A DNA stretch of 5,616 nucleotides, taken from the NCBI GenBank assembly GCA_023135015.1, contig JAGLTZ010000209.1, positions 1-5,616 on the forward strand, in the 5' to 3' direction. Within the stretch, counting starts at the first letter, position 1. Each line of letters begins with the position of its first letter. The notes under the pieces are model-generated. The model saw only the letters and a program-made list of their open reading frames with translations. It did no database searches and was not told where the DNA came from. This document shows, piece by piece, positions 5,466 through 5,616 of this stretch. Position numbers and translations under genes: made by a program. Origin of the DNA: Candidatus Latescibacterota bacterium. GTDB taxonomy: Bacteria; Blakebacterota; Blakebacteria; Blakebacterales; Blakebacteraceae.

Positions 5466-5616
5466 ATGCAGGTGAAAAGCAGGAAGATCGCTTGTCTAAT
5501 TTTCAGCTGGGCATTTCTAACCCTTCCCGGCCTCCAGAGTGCCGCAGCACAGGATCTTTCCGAGATAACACACATGATAAATGGTAAGCGCATGCGCTCA
5601 TCCAGCGGGCTCTTCG
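5466..5616 (+). CDS. secreted protein, N-terminus only (possibly DUF2961/GH172-like)
   Basis: An open frame begins at ATG 5466 behind a strong AGGAGG (5452-5457) at 8 nt spacing and runs off the right edge after 50 residues. The start MQVKSRKIACLIFSW has a basic n-region. The hydrophobic stretch to about residue 22 and the SAAAQD site (25-30) make a convincing signal peptide, with cleavage likely after Ala28. The mature part begins with DLSEITHMINGKRMRSSSG. From memory, this resembles the beginning of secreted DUF2961 proteins (related to glycoside hydrolase family 172), where a short helix precedes an R-x-SS motif. That match rests on about 20 residues and is only a guess; that this is a real exported protein is much more certain. 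Confidence 0.75.
   Translation, partial: MQVKSRKIACLIFSWAFLTLPGLQSAAAQDLSEITHMINGKRMRSSSGLF

Noticed and set aside
1..5616. CRISPR array, tRNA or rRNA genes
   Set aside because: No regularly spaced identical repeats and no tRNA-like cloverleaf or rRNA sequence were seen on either strand.

Overview
The window is bacterial chromosome: roughly mid-50s % GC by eye, dense genes and strong Shine-Dalgarno sites. Its left part carries, on the minus strand, three ribosomal protein genes in the order rplM (L13) - rpsI (S9) - rpsB (S2, cut by the window edge). From general knowledge, this fusion of the L13/S9 pair to the S2 operon is typical of the FCB assemblage (Bacteroidota, Chlorobiota and relatives). 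The strong GGAGG-type ribosome sites and a TTGACA-like promoter box argue against a member of Bacteroidota proper. A less-studied FCB-like or neighbouring phylum is my best guess, but it is not proven.

Layout: 1-394 rpsB (-, partial); 395-564 a GC-rich leader with a strong hairpin; 565-960 rpsI (-); 973-1407 rplM (-); 1408-1619 a divergent regulatory region with a leader hairpin, a 15-bp palindrome and a 7-bp inverted repeat around a TTGACA box; 1620-3020 a PurF-like amidophosphoribosyltransferase (+); 3033-4451 an NhaC-type Na+/H+ antiporter (+), 12 bp behind it; 4455-5237 a convergent, visibly AT-richer gene for a predicted lipoprotein with a divergent FmdE-like domain (-); 5238-5465 an intergenic region with degenerate repeats and a candidate promoter; 5466-5616 the start of a secreted protein (+), possibly of the DUF2961/GH172 type.

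The ribosomal genes form one co-transcribed unit reading leftward. The two genes reading rightward from the same intergenic region look like a small operon. The main point of interest is its first gene. It keeps the phosphoribosyltransferase half of PurF and all four likely iron-sulphur cysteines, but it has Gly where the catalytic N-terminal Cys of the glutaminase should be, and it has also lost the other glutamine-handling residues. It should not be able to hydrolyse glutamine, so its nitrogen donor, or its role altogether, is open. Coupling to an antiporter-family gene may bear on that question.
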